Source of the DNA: Frankia nepalensis
GTDB taxonomy: Bacteria; Actinomycetota; Actinomycetes; Frankiales; Frankiaceae
DNA length: 57,469 nucleotides
NCBI RefSeq assembly: GCF_016786325.1
Contig: NZ_JADWYU010000113.1
Span: 1 to 57,469, forward strand
Direction of reading: 5' to 3'
Shown here: positions 1-7,602 of the stretch, piece by piece
Position numbering within the stretch: the first letter of the stretch is position 1
Layout of the letters: every line of letters starts with the position of its first letter
Notes under the pieces: generated by a model
What the model was told of the DNA's origin: nothing
Seen by the model: the letters and a program-made list of their open reading frames with translations, nothing else
Database searches by the model: none
Translations under genes and position numbers: made by a program

Positions 1-25
1 ACGCCCATTTGTGTATAAGAGACAG
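1..25. other. Residual Nextera/Tn5 mosaic-end adapter at contig start
   Basis: Bases 10-25 read TGTGTATAAGAGACAG, the 3' part of the Tn5 mosaic end used in Nextera libraries. Bases 1-9 do not continue the adapter cleanly and are probably junk. Any reading frame that starts here (a frame beginning Met-Cys-Ile-Arg-Asp-Arg at position 9) is an artefact. Genomic sequence should be taken to start at about base 26. Confidence 0.93.
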
Positions 26-216
26 GCCCGGCGACGGCCACGGGCCGCCCGCCGGGCGCCGACATTCCGTTTTCTTTGGCTCCAAAAGGAGCAGGACCTA
101 CCTGTCGCGTCGATGTGGCACAGGGAGGGTGGTCTCGGTTGACAGGGGTCGAACGGGGCGTGGCGCCGTCCAGGACACGGCGCCCCGCGGCGCGGCGTCC
201 ACGGCGAAAGGGGCGG

Positions 217-1191
217 ATGGCGTCGGCGCGGCCGGATCCGTCCACCAGCCGGAAATCGACCGTGACCGCGTCCGACGGGGTGCGGCTGTACGTCGAGGAG
301 AGCGGACCGCGTGACGGCGCGGTGACCCTGGTCTTCGTGCACGGGTTCTGCATGACCGCGGACGCGTGGACCTTCCAGCGCCGCGGCCTGGGCGACCTGG
401 GGCGCACGCTCTGCTACGACCAGCGGGCGCACGGCCGGTCCGGGCCGTCGGAGGCCGAGCACTGCACCATCGCGCAGCTCGCCGACGACCTGCGCCGGGT
501 CCTCGACGACCGGGTTCCCACCGGGCAGGTCGTGCTCATCGGCCATTCGATGGGCGGGATGACCATCCTCGGGCTGGCCGAGGCGCATCCGGAACTGTTC
601 GGGGAACGGATCATCGCAGTCGGTCTCCTGTCGACCAGCGCCGGCGAGCTGCCCCGACTGGCGTTCGGGCTGCCCGCGGCGGTCGGCGCCGCGGCGCGCC
701 GGGTCCTGCCCGGGATGGCCGTCGGGATGCGCCACGCCCCGTCGCTGCTGGAGCGGGTCCGGTGGAAGGGCAGCTCGCTGTCCAGGACCCTGACGCGGCG
801 GCTCGGGTTCGGCGCGGCCCGGGTGCCCGAACCGGTGGTCGACTCCCTCGAGACGATGGTCGCGAACACGCCGATCCCGGTGGTCGGAGCCTTCCTGCCA
901 ACCCTCCTCGATCATGACCGGCTGGCGGCGGCGGCCGCGCTGCGCGACATCCCGACCCTGCTGCTCGTCGGGGACGCGGACGTCATGACGCCGATCGAGC
1001 ACAGCCGGATCCTCGCCGAGGCCCTGCCCGAGGCCGAGCTCGCGGTCGAGGAAGGCGCTGGGCACGCCGTGATCCTGGAACGCCCGGACGCGGTCAACGC
1101 CCGCCTGCGCGACCTCGTGAACCGCGCGGTGCCCGAAGGGATCCTGGCGGGACGCTGGTCCGCCCCGCCAGGCTCCGTGCGCGTCGGCTGA
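217..1191 (+). CDS. Alpha/beta-fold hydrolase
   Basis: A 324-aa hydrolase of the alpha/beta superfamily, probably cytoplasmic and acting on an ester, lactone or epoxide of unknown identity. Visible motifs are the oxyanion-side HGF after the first core strand, the nucleophile elbow GHSMGG, an acid in VGDADVMTP and the catalytic His in GAGHAVILERP near the C-terminus, so the triad is complete. The frame is open upstream to base 76, but that extension is a basic low-complexity stretch. The ATG at 217 has a purine-rich GAAAGGGG just before it and starts shortly before the first recognisable strand, so I prefer it. The gene converges on the SnoaL-like gene, with 7 bp between stop codons. Substrate cannot be read from sequence. 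Confidence 0.85.
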   Translation: MASARPDPSTSRKSTVTASDGVRLYVEESGPRDGAVTLVFVHGFCMTADAWTFQRRGLGDLGRTLCYDQRAHGRSGPSEAEHCTIAQLADDLRRVLDDRVPTGQVVLIGHSMGGMTILGLAEAHPELFGERIIAVGLLSTSAGELPRLAFGLPAAVGAAARRVLPGMAVGMRHAPSLLERVRWKGSSLSRTLTRRLGFGAARVPEPVVDSLETMVANTPIPVVGAFLPTLLDHDRLAAAAALRDIPTLLLVGDADVMTPIEHSRILAEALPEAELAVEEGAGHAVILERPDAVNARLRDLVNRAVPEGILAGRWSAPPGSVRVG

Positions 1192-1198
1192 TGGACGA

Positions 1199-1708
1199 TC
1201 AGCCGGTGGCGGAGATGCCAGCGCGGTGCTTGGCGGTGTCGGAGTAGTGCCGGAACGCCCGGACCAGGCCGTGCTCGTCGAGGACCCACAGGTGGATCTC
1301 CTCGTCCTCGACGGTCCCGCCGCCGGGCATGGTGAACGCCACCCGGATCCGGGCGGCCACGGCGTCGTCGCCGCTGAGCAGGCCGAGGACCGCGAAGTCG
1401 TGGAACGTGTAGCCGCCGATCAGCGTGAAGAATTCCGCGACGCCGGCCCGCCCGCGCCGGGGAGCGAGGTGGGGGACGGCGGGCTCGCGGTGCGCGGACT
1501 GGTCCTTCCAGTCGGCGTCCCAGCTGACGTCGTCCGTGAGCCGCGCCAGGATCGCCGGGATGTCACCGCGGCCGAAGGCCTCGTAGATGCGGCGGATCGT
1601 CGCCTCGTGCGCCGCCCGCCGACCCGTGTCGACCCCGGTGTCCGCGTGGGTGTCGCTGTCCGCCTCGGCGGCGGTGTCCGTCTGGGCCGTCGTGGTGGTC
1701 GCTGCCAT
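1199..1708 (-). CDS. SnoaL-like / NTF2-fold protein
   Basis: A 169-aa protein. After a Thr/Ala/Asp-rich N-terminal tail of about 35 residues comes a single NTF2-like cone domain: AIRRIYEAF-type helix, GDIPAILARLTDDVSWD, then strands ending in the EEIHLWVLDEHGLVRAFRHY pattern typical of SnoaL-like and ketosteroid-isomerase-like folds. The frame is open to 1762, but the ATG at 1708 follows GGGAGGATC (1712-1720) at ideal spacing and is chosen. Such proteins are small-molecule isomerases, cyclases or binding proteins, and the exact role here is unknown. The convergent neighbour is an alpha/beta hydrolase. Confidence 0.8.
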   Translation of the reverse strand: MAATTTTAQTDTAAEADSDTHADTGVDTGRRAAHEATIRRIYEAFGRGDIPAILARLTDDVSWDADWKDQSAHREPAVPHLAPRRGRAGVAEFFTLIGGYTFHDFAVLGLLSGDDAVAARIRVAFTMPGGGTVEDEEIHLWVLDEHGLVRAFRHYSDTAKHRAGISATG

Positions 1709-1892
1709 GGTGATCCTCCCGATGCGGTGCCCGGCCTGCCGCCGGGCTGTGTCCGTCGGCACCGGTGTGGGTGCCGACGGACACGGTCGCCCAGCGCGCC
1801 CTTCCCGGGCATCGGTCGATCGGCCTATCCGCGCGCCGGGGGCGTGGCGCGGCCTCGTCCCGCCCAGCCGGGCGGGACGAGAGCCCTGAGCC

Positions 1893-3536
1893 CTACGGGA
1901 GCAGGCGGTGTTCCATCGCGAAGATCGCCACGCCCGCGCGGGTCCGCCGCCCGGTCTTGTCGTAGATGTGCGCGAGATGGTGGCCGACGGTCCGCGCCGA
2001 GATGCCGAGCTCCGCGCCGATCTCCCGGTTGCTGAGCCCGCGGGCGGCGTGCCGCAGCACCTCGACCTCCCGTTCGGTGAGGCCGGCGGGCAGCACGGGC
2101 CGCGGCCGGGGAAGGCCGGCGGCCTCCAGGACGGCGGCGACAGCCTCCCGGTCCAGGCCGCCGGCGTCGGCCTGTGCCGTGAGCAGGTCCGCGGCCCGCG
2201 CCGCGCCGAACGCGGGCCGGTGCGCCCGCGGCTCCGTCAGCGCGGCGAGCATGTCGGCGGCGGCGAGCAGACGGGCCGCCGGCGGGAGGCCGGCGGCCGG
2301 GAAGCCGCGGTGGTAGCCACCGCCGTCGGCCCGTTCGTGGTGTGCGGCGGCGACGCCGGCCAGCGGCGCGAGCGCGGGGACCCGCTCGAGGACGCGCTGC
2401 GTCCAGTAGGTGTGCATACGGACGCGTTCCAGTTCGGCGACCCCGAGCGGCCCGGGGCGGTCCCACACCGCGCTCGACACGCCAACCCGGCCCAGGTCGT
2501 GCAGCAGCGCGGCGCAGCGCAGCTCGACGAGCGCGGCGTCGGCGAGGCCGGCGACCCGTCCGGCCGCCTCGGCCAGCGCGGCCACGTGCTCGCTGTGCCC
2601 GAGCAGCCAACGGCTCTTCAGGTCGACGACCCGGGCCAGGACCGCGCACAGCCGCGGCACCGACCCGAACGGCACCGTGGCGTGCGGCGCCGGTTCCAGC
2701 GCGAGGACCGTGGCGATCGCGTCCGGCTCGGTGAGCGCGGCGAGCGCGACGTCGGCGCCCGCGACGAACGCGGCGGCGAGCCGTGGGTCGAGGTGCCCGC
2801 CGGCGCGGCGGCGGATCTCGGCGACGGCGGCGGTGGATCCGCCGCGCGCGTGGGCGAGGACGGCCTGCTCGGCGACGTGCACGATCCGCCCGGCGAGGGA
2901 GAGCTGCTCGCCGCGACGGCCGGCGGGGATGCCAAGACCGTCCCACCGCTCGTAGACGTCGTCGAGCGCGTCGACCGCGGCCGGTTGCAGGCCGAGCCCC
3001 GGCCCGAGCGCCCGCGACGTCTCGCAGCCCGTGCTCGCCGCCCGCACCCCGACCGTCGGCATGATCTGGGTGAGTGTCTCGGCGAGCCGCGGCGCCTCCT
3101 CGGCGCCGGCCCAGGCGCCGAACACGCGCAGCTGCCCGGCGAACACCTCCGGGTCGCCCGGGTCGAGGGTCTTGAGCGCGGCCTGGAACGCGACGTCGTC
3201 CCGGAAGTAGTCGGCGTTCTCCGGCGCGAACGACGTGCAGCCCACGGAGCGCAGCAGCGCCGCCTCGAACACCACCCGGCGGGCCGGCGCGTCCGCGCCG
3301 AGCAGCTCGCCGGCGAACGTCGTCGCCACCGCGCAGGTGCGCAGGCCCTTCTCGAACTCCATCCCGGAGGCGAGGTCCGTGGTCAGGGACAGCGCGGCGA
3401 GCACCTCGGTCGTCCGGATCACCTGCACGTCCGCAGCGTATGAGCGCGCCAGGCGGAAACGTCCGACATCCGATGAGCTGGGTGTCGCACGGCGGTGCGC
3501 GACGGGCCTGGCGGGGCGCGCCCGGCGGTCGGCCAT
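1893..3536 (-). CDS. Tandem HD-GYP-like protein with C-terminal LuxR HTH
   Basis: A 547-aa regulator. Residues ~40-270 form a first, degenerate HD-GYP-like half: the HD signature is absent and only YERWDGLGIPAG survives from the GYP loop. Residues ~300-460 form a second half that keeps LLHDLGRVG and AHHERADGGGYHRGF, so metal-binding His/Asp residues remain although GYP has become GYH. Residues ~478-540 are a LuxR/GerE DNA-binding domain (LTEREVEVL, GLSNREIGAELGIS, TVGHHLAHIYDKTG). Family knowledge suggests a ligand- or cyclic-dinucleotide-responsive transcription factor. The start is uncertain: the ATG at 3536 is the furthest upstream, and a start after the basic N-terminal stretch is possible. 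It is divergent from a TetR gene across a 45-bp gap holding a palindrome. Confidence 0.8.
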   Translation of the reverse strand: MADRRARPARPVAHRRATPSSSDVGRFRLARSYAADVQVIRTTEVLAALSLTTDLASGMEFEKGLRTCAVATTFAGELLGADAPARRVVFEAALLRSVGCTSFAPENADYFRDDVAFQAALKTLDPGDPEVFAGQLRVFGAWAGAEEAPRLAETLTQIMPTVGVRAASTGCETSRALGPGLGLQPAAVDALDDVYERWDGLGIPAGRRGEQLSLAGRIVHVAEQAVLAHARGGSTAAVAEIRRRAGGHLDPRLAAAFVAGADVALAALTEPDAIATVLALEPAPHATVPFGSVPRLCAVLARVVDLKSRWLLGHSEHVAALAEAAGRVAGLADAALVELRCAALLHDLGRVGVSSAVWDRPGPLGVAELERVRMHTYWTQRVLERVPALAPLAGVAAAHHERADGGGYHRGFPAAGLPPAARLLAAADMLAALTEPRAHRPAFGAARAADLLTAQADAGGLDREAVAAVLEAAGLPRPRPVLPAGLTEREVEVLRHAARGLSNREIGAELGISARTVGHHLAHIYDKTGRRTRAGVAIFAMEHRLLP

Positions 3537-3539
3537 CAG

Positions 3540-3579
3540 CTGGAGATAACTCGCCAGTTATCCGGCGACTAGTCTCCAG
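3540..3579. promoter_or_regulatory. Nested palindromic operator between divergent HD-GYP/LuxR and TetR genes
   Basis: The gap contains GATAACT (3545-3551), CGCC, AGTTATC (3556-3562), a 7-bp perfect inverted repeat. An outer pair, CTGGAGA (3540-3546) and TCTCCAG (3573-3579), flanks it, with GACTAGTC (3567-3574) inside. It lies within 3 bases of the TetR start codon and 9 bases of the other, so bound repressor could block both. The TetR mRNA is probably leaderless, since no ribosome site is visible. Confidence 0.7.
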
Positions 3580-3581
3580 CC

Positions 3582-4190
3582 ATGCCCGCGCCGGTCAAGC
3601 ATTCCGCCGACGAGATGCTGGACGCCGTCCGCGCCCTCGTGCTGACCGGCGGCCCCGCGGCCGCCTCCGCCCGCGCGGTGTGCCTGGCCACCGGCGCCTC
3701 CAGCGGCTCGGTCTACCACCGCTTCCCCCGCCGGGACGATCTCGTGGCCGCGGCGTGGCTGCGCGCCCAGGACCACTTCCTGCGGGTCTTCCTGCGCGTC
3801 GTGGACCCGCCGGGCATCGAGGCCGGCATCGAGGCCGCGGTCATGGTGCTCACCTGGAGCCGAGACCACCCCGAGGACGCGACCCTGCTGCTGCGCCACG
3901 CGCTGCGCGACCTGCTGCGCGGCGACACCTCACCCGCGCTCGCCGAACGTGCCGCGGCCAACCAGCGCACCGTCGGCGCCACGTTCGACGCCCTGGCGGC
4001 CGCCACCGGACACCCGCTCCCCGACCTGCTGCTCGCCGTGGTCGACCTGCCCCACACCGTCGCCCGCCGCACCCTGCGCGACGGCGGCGTCCCCACCGAC
4101 GACGACATCAGGGCCGTGCGGCGGGCCGCCACCCTGCTGCTCACCCACCATCCGTCCGACGGCTTCCCCGCGGGTCGTCCGGAATCCTGA
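3582..4190 (+). CDS. TetR/AcrR family transcriptional regulator
   Basis: A 202-aa TetR-type repressor. Residues ~8-55 give the N-terminal helix-turn-helix: MLDAVRALVLTGG, ARAVCLATGASSGSVYHRFPRRDDLV, the classic recognition-helix plus tyrosine/FP pattern. The C-terminal ligand/dimer domain has no clear match to a known effector class. It begins immediately after a palindrome shared with the divergent HD-GYP/LuxR gene, so autoregulation and control of that neighbour are likely. Ligand unknown. Confidence 0.88.
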   Translation: MPAPVKHSADEMLDAVRALVLTGGPAAASARAVCLATGASSGSVYHRFPRRDDLVAAAWLRAQDHFLRVFLRVVDPPGIEAGIEAAVMVLTWSRDHPEDATLLLRHALRDLLRGDTSPALAERAAANQRTVGATFDALAAATGHPLPDLLLAVVDLPHTVARRTLRDGGVPTDDDIRAVRRAATLLLTHHPSDGFPAGRPES

Positions 4191-4262
4191 GCTCGTCCCG
4201 ACGCGGGTGTCCGACGGAGGCGGGTATCCGACGTCGCCGGCCGAGCTCGACCGCGCTGGGCG

Positions 4263-5570
4263 TCACGACGTGGCCGTCCGGGGGTGGCTGGCGGCGGTAG
4301 CGGCGGTAGTCGTGCTGGCGACGGCGCTGCCGGTCGGCGACCGCGCGCTTTCGGCGTCGCCGCGGGCGGCGGCGACCCGGAACTCGTAGGTGTGGCCGGT
4401 GACCACCGAGCTCAGCTTCCAACTGTCGGCGGGTATCACCAGCGGGAGCCGTTCCCAGGCGCTCCCGGCGGTGGCGTCGCGCTGGTAGAGCCAGTAGCCG
4501 GCGGCGCCGAAGCTGTGCGGCCAGGCCACGGTCAGCCCGGCGGGGGTCGCCGTGACCGTGACCGAGCCGGGGGCGGCCGGCGCCGGGCCGGGGACATCCC
4601 CGGGTATGGCGCCGAACGCTCCGCCGACGCCGAACCGGGTCGACAGGGCCTCGGCGAAGGCCTTCGCGATCTTGTATTCGCCAACGCCGTTGGGATGCAC
4701 ACCGTCGTAGGTGTCGGCGGCCGGGTCGAGGGGGCCTTCGATGTCGACCAGCGAGATCGGCGAGGCCTGGGTGTTCAGGCCGTGCAGCACGGTGGCGAGC
4801 CGGTCGTTGTAGTCGTTGGTCATTCCCGGCAGGGTGGCCACGATGTCGAGCGGGGAGCGGTGTGGCACGTTCGCGATCAGAAAGCGGATGTCGGGCCTCG
4901 CCGCGCGGGCCTGGGTGACGAAGGTCCGCATGTCGTTCAGCAGGCCCGCCGGATTGTTGATCCCCCAGGCAAGGTCGTTGAAGCCGAGCTCGACCAGGAG
5001 GTAGTCCGGCTGCTGGGCCTCGACGACCCCGCGGATCGTGTCCTTGGTCTCGTGCATCGCCCGGCCCCAGCTGGCGTAGTGGGCGCTGTCGAATCTGATC
5101 CCGGGCCGGTAGGCGGCGTCGACGGCCGCCGGCGTCCGGGTTCGCGGGTAGTCGTCGGCGACGGCCGAGGGGAGCCTGTTGGTGCCGGTCCACGGGCCGA
5201 CGAAGTCGACCCCGCCGCTGGCGCCCAGGTGCTGGGCCAGCCGGTAGCGCCAGGTGTAGTCGCCTTCGAGTCCCTGGCTGATCGAGTCGCCGACGACCAT
5301 CAGCCGGGCGCCGCCCGCGGTCGGGTCGTCGGCGGAGGGGGAGTGGTTCGGGCCGGTGGCCGTCGCGGTGGGCTCGGCGCCGCCGACCCCGACGACGACC
5401 TCCCCGCCTGGCAGGACGTCGATGGCCGTCCAGCCGGCGGTCAGGGCCCAGGTGACGGCCGGGAGCGCCGCGGCGGCGGCCAGTGCGGCGGGCCGGAACC
5501 ACCGGGCGCGTCGCGCGGGAGCGCGTCTTCTGTGTCGTCTTCTGTGTCGGCGCGGGGCAGTAGTCGACAG
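4263..5570 (-). CDS. Secreted SGNH/GDSL hydrolase with C-terminal FN3 domain, probable CTG start
   Basis: A 435-aa protein. The basic N-terminus (RRHRRRHRRR, from a 12-bp duplication) is followed by a hydrophobic Ala/Leu stretch, i.e. a signal or anchor. Next come a Pro/Thr/Ala-rich linker and an SGNH esterase domain: block I VVGDSISQGLEGDYTW with catalytic Ser, GFND in block III and DGVHPNGVG with the Asp/His pair. Residues ~340-425 are a fibronectin type III domain. The only in-frame ATG/GTG/TTG is at 5300, three residues before the GDS motif, which would remove the export signal. A CTG at 5570 sits 5 nt behind a perfect GGAGG (5576-5580), so CTG initiation is inferred. Probably cleaves acyl or acetyl esters outside the cell. 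Confidence 0.75.
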   Translation of the reverse strand: MSTTAPRRHRRRHRRRAPARRARWFRPAALAAAAALPAVTWALTAGWTAIDVLPGGEVVVGVGGAEPTATATGPNHSPSADDPTAGGARLMVVGDSISQGLEGDYTWRYRLAQHLGASGGVDFVGPWTGTNRLPSAVADDYPRTRTPAAVDAAYRPGIRFDSAHYASWGRAMHETKDTIRGVVEAQQPDYLLVELGFNDLAWGINNPAGLLNDMRTFVTQARAARPDIRFLIANVPHRSPLDIVATLPGMTNDYNDRLATVLHGLNTQASPISLVDIEGPLDPAADTYDGVHPNGVGEYKIAKAFAEALSTRFGVGGAFGAIPGDVPGPAPAAPGSVTVTATPAGLTVAWPHSFGAAGYWLYQRDATAGSAWERLPLVIPADSWKLSSVVTGHTYEFRVAAARGDAESARSPTGSAVASTTTAATAASHPRTATS

Positions 5571-5663
5571 GTGATCCTCCGGTTGCCTCGCCGAGAAGGC
5601 CGTCGATCACCACCTGGCTGTGATCACGGCCTGGGCGCGCAAGAAGAACAGACGGGACGTCGA

Positions 5664-5716
5664 TGAAGTAGAGAGACATCGCTACTTCAATTGGGTGAGA
5701 GTCTCGACTTAGAGAC
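5664..5716. promoter_or_regulatory. Inverted repeats upstream of SGNH hydrolase gene
   Basis: TGAAGTAG (5664-5671) and CTACTTCA (5682-5689) form an 8-bp inverted repeat with a 10-nt loop. It is followed by GTCTC (5701-5705) and GAGAC (5712-5716). This is the least GC-rich part of the 381-bp gap between the SGNH gene and the TetR gene at 5952, so it is a plausible promoter/operator or 5'-leader hairpin. No gene is seen in the rest of the gap. Confidence 0.4.
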
Positions 5717-5915
5717 GCAACCGGTCAAGCAACCGTTGAGTCAGTGCCCGGCCGAACCGTGGAGACGCCGGACCGTGGAGACGGCGTCGGCGCGGCGGGT
5801 AGCCCGCTCGTCACCCTGGCTGGCGACGGATGGGCGCTTGGTGGCCGTTGACCGGCGCCGGTTGGCCGTCGACCCGGTGCCGCCGCGACGTCTCGTCCTG
5901 TCGCGGCGGCGACGT

Positions 5916-5952
5916 TGACAGTAGAACTGCCATATTGGCAGTCTTACTGTCA
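5916..5952. promoter_or_regulatory. Long palindromic TetR-type operator overlapping start codon
   Basis: TGACAGTA (5916-5923) pairs with TACTGTCA (5945-5952), and inside them ACTGCCA pairs with TGGCAGT around a TAT centre. The result is a nearly perfect 37-bp palindrome with only the GA/CT steps between arms mismatched. Its last base is the A of the downstream ATG. Size and position are typical of an autoregulated TetR operator. A TTGACA (5915-5920) lies at its left end. Confidence 0.8.
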
Positions 5953-6575
5953 TGACGTCAGAGTCACTGCGGGACGCCCGGTCGGCGCTCGTGCGCGACC
6001 GGGTGCTGGAGGGCGTGGCGGCGGTGCTCACCGCCGGCGACGATCTGACCTTCGCCAAGGTCGCGAAGGCCGCCGGCGTTCCGGAACGGACCGTCTACCG
6101 GCACTTCCCGACCCGGGAGGCGTTGCTGACCGCGGTGTTCGGCTGGGCGAACCGGCGCATCGGGTTCGACGGGCCGGATCCGGACGGGGCGGGGCCGGGG
6201 AGCAGGCCGGCGGCGGAACCGGTCACCGGCGCCGAGGCCGCCGACCTGGTCCGGCGGGTGTTCGCCGGCTTCGACGAGATCGCCCCGGTCGTCCGCGAGC
6301 TGCTCAGGGCGCCCGAGGGCCTGTTCGCCCGGCTGTCGGACAACGACCGGCGGCGGCGCGCCGCGCGCGGCGTGGTCGACCGGGAGGCCCCCGGGCTCGA
6401 CGAGGCCAGCGCCCGGCGGGTGGCCGCCGTCGTCCAGGTGCTCACCGCCGCCGCGACCTGGCAGACGCTGCGCGACTACTGGGACGTCGACGGGGTGGAG
6501 GCCGGCGAGGCCGCCGCCCTGGCGATCCAGCTGCTGCTCGACGGGGCGCGGGCCAGGGCACAGGCCGGGCCATGA
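5952..6575 (+). CDS. TetR/AcrR family transcriptional regulator
   Basis: A 207-aa TetR-type regulator. The N-terminal HTH (residues ~12-62) shows LTFAKVAKAAGVPERTVYRHFPTREALL. The C-terminal half is Ala/Arg-rich and helical and gives no clear ligand class. It starts at the edge of a 37-bp palindrome, which makes autoregulation very likely. A VOC/glyoxalase-fold gene follows 55 bp downstream on the same strand, so the two may form an operon in which the VOC protein acts on, or protects against, the ligand. That link is inferred from position only. Confidence 0.9.
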   Translation: MTSESLRDARSALVRDRVLEGVAAVLTAGDDLTFAKVAKAAGVPERTVYRHFPTREALLTAVFGWANRRIGFDGPDPDGAGPGSRPAAEPVTGAEAADLVRRVFAGFDEIAPVVRELLRAPEGLFARLSDNDRRRRAARGVVDREAPGLDEASARRVAAVVQVLTAAATWQTLRDYWDVDGVEAGEAAALAIQLLLDGARARAQAGP

Positions 6576-6630
6576 CCCAGTGATCCCGACCCAGCGATCC
6601 CCCGACCACCACTTCACCAGGAGGCATGCC

Positions 6631-7080
6631 GTGTCCCTCGTTCAGGGCGTCAACCACGCCGCCGTCCTCACCGCGGACCTCGACCGGTTCATCGACTTCT
6701 ACACCGGCGTCTTCGACCTGGAGGTCGTCTTCCGGGAGGAGACGCCGGCGTTCCGGCACGCGATCCTGCGGGCCGGTCCGACCTCGTGGCTGCACCCGGC
6801 GGAGGTTCCCGGCAACGCCCACGGCGCCGGGGTGCCCGCCATGTTCGACCGTGGCCACCTCGACCACGTCGCGCTGACCGCGGCATCGCCCGAGACCTTC
6901 GCCGTCCTGCGGGCCCGCCTGTCCGAGCGGGACGCCAGCGACGGAACGGTGGAGGACCTGGGGGCCTTCCACAGCCTCTGGTTCACCGACCCGGACGGGA
7001 TGCGGGGCGAACTCACCCTGATCGTCGACCCGGGCCTGCGCGGCATCCACGCGCCACGGCCGCTGCCCCTGCCGGCCTGA
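6631..7080 (+). CDS. VOC/glyoxalase-fold protein
   Basis: A 149-aa vicinal-oxygen-chelate protein with two beta-alpha-beta-beta-beta modules: VNHAAVLTADLDRFIDFYTGVFDLEVV, then HLDHVALTAASPETFAVLRARLSERDA and FTDPDGMRGELTLI. The metal-ligand positions His (VNH), His (LDH) and Glu (RGE) are present, so divalent-metal binding is plausible. AGGAGG (6619-6624) is followed by GTG at 6631, which fixes the start over an in-frame ATG at 6580. Family members include glyoxalases, extradiol dioxygenases and resistance proteins, and the substrate is not deducible. Its stop codon is embedded in a strong hairpin. Confidence 0.85.
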   Translation: MSLVQGVNHAAVLTADLDRFIDFYTGVFDLEVVFREETPAFRHAILRAGPTSWLHPAEVPGNAHGAGVPAMFDRGHLDHVALTAASPETFAVLRARLSERDASDGTVEDLGAFHSLWFTDPDGMRGELTLIVDPGLRGIHAPRPLPLPA

Positions 7081-7104
7081 GCGGATCCGCGCTCAGGCCG
7101 GCAG
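7069..7104 (+). terminator. Perfect 15-bp stem hairpin over the VOC stop codon
   Basis: CTGCCGGCCTGAGCG (7069-7083), loop GATCCG, then CGCTCAGGCCGGCAG (7090-7104): a perfect 15-bp stem. The VOC stop codon is within the left arm. There is no T-tract, as is usual for actinobacterial terminators. The following ~500 bp (7105-7602) hold no gene I can support. Confidence 0.75.
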
Positions 7105-7602
7105 GCCGTCGACGGCGCCTACTGGCCGGCGGCGGACCATCGACCTGTCCGTCAGAACGCGGTCTCTGGCTCGCATAACAGCGGACAGGCCCGGAGCGGC
7201 GGGGCCGGCGCGCCGGCCGGTCGGCCGGTGCTGTCTCGGGTTTGAGGGCCTGTGTCCTCATACCTCGAGCTGAGCGGGGCTCCTCCGGCGGGCAGGCATG
7301 CTGCGCGCCGGCGAACCGCCGAAGGGCTCGTAATAGCAAAAGCGTGCCCCGGCGCGCCGCACGCGGCCTATGCGGAATTCGGGACCTCCGGCCCGGGCCG
7401 CGCGACGGGAAAGGTGCAAAAGGAACCAGATACTTCGATTGGCCGGCCGTTCCGCTGAATGTCTTCGCGTGTCGTCGTGGTTCTCGGGTGGGATGTTTGT
7501 AGAGTGGCCCAACGTGAGGGCGGCACCTTTTCGGGCGGTTCGAGGTCCGGTGCCGCCACGACTCAGCCCGCGGGGCGCGCGAATTAATCGGAGGGGTTGG
7601 CG

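Noticed and set aside
9-314. Open frame beginning MCIRDR at the contig edge
   Set aside because: Its start codon and first residues come from the adapter, and it overlaps the real hydrolase gene in another frame.
5571-5679. ATG at 5679 as an alternative start for the SGNH hydrolase
   Set aside because: It is in a different frame from the hydrolase and would need a frameshift. The GGAGG-CTG arrangement explains the signal sequence without one.
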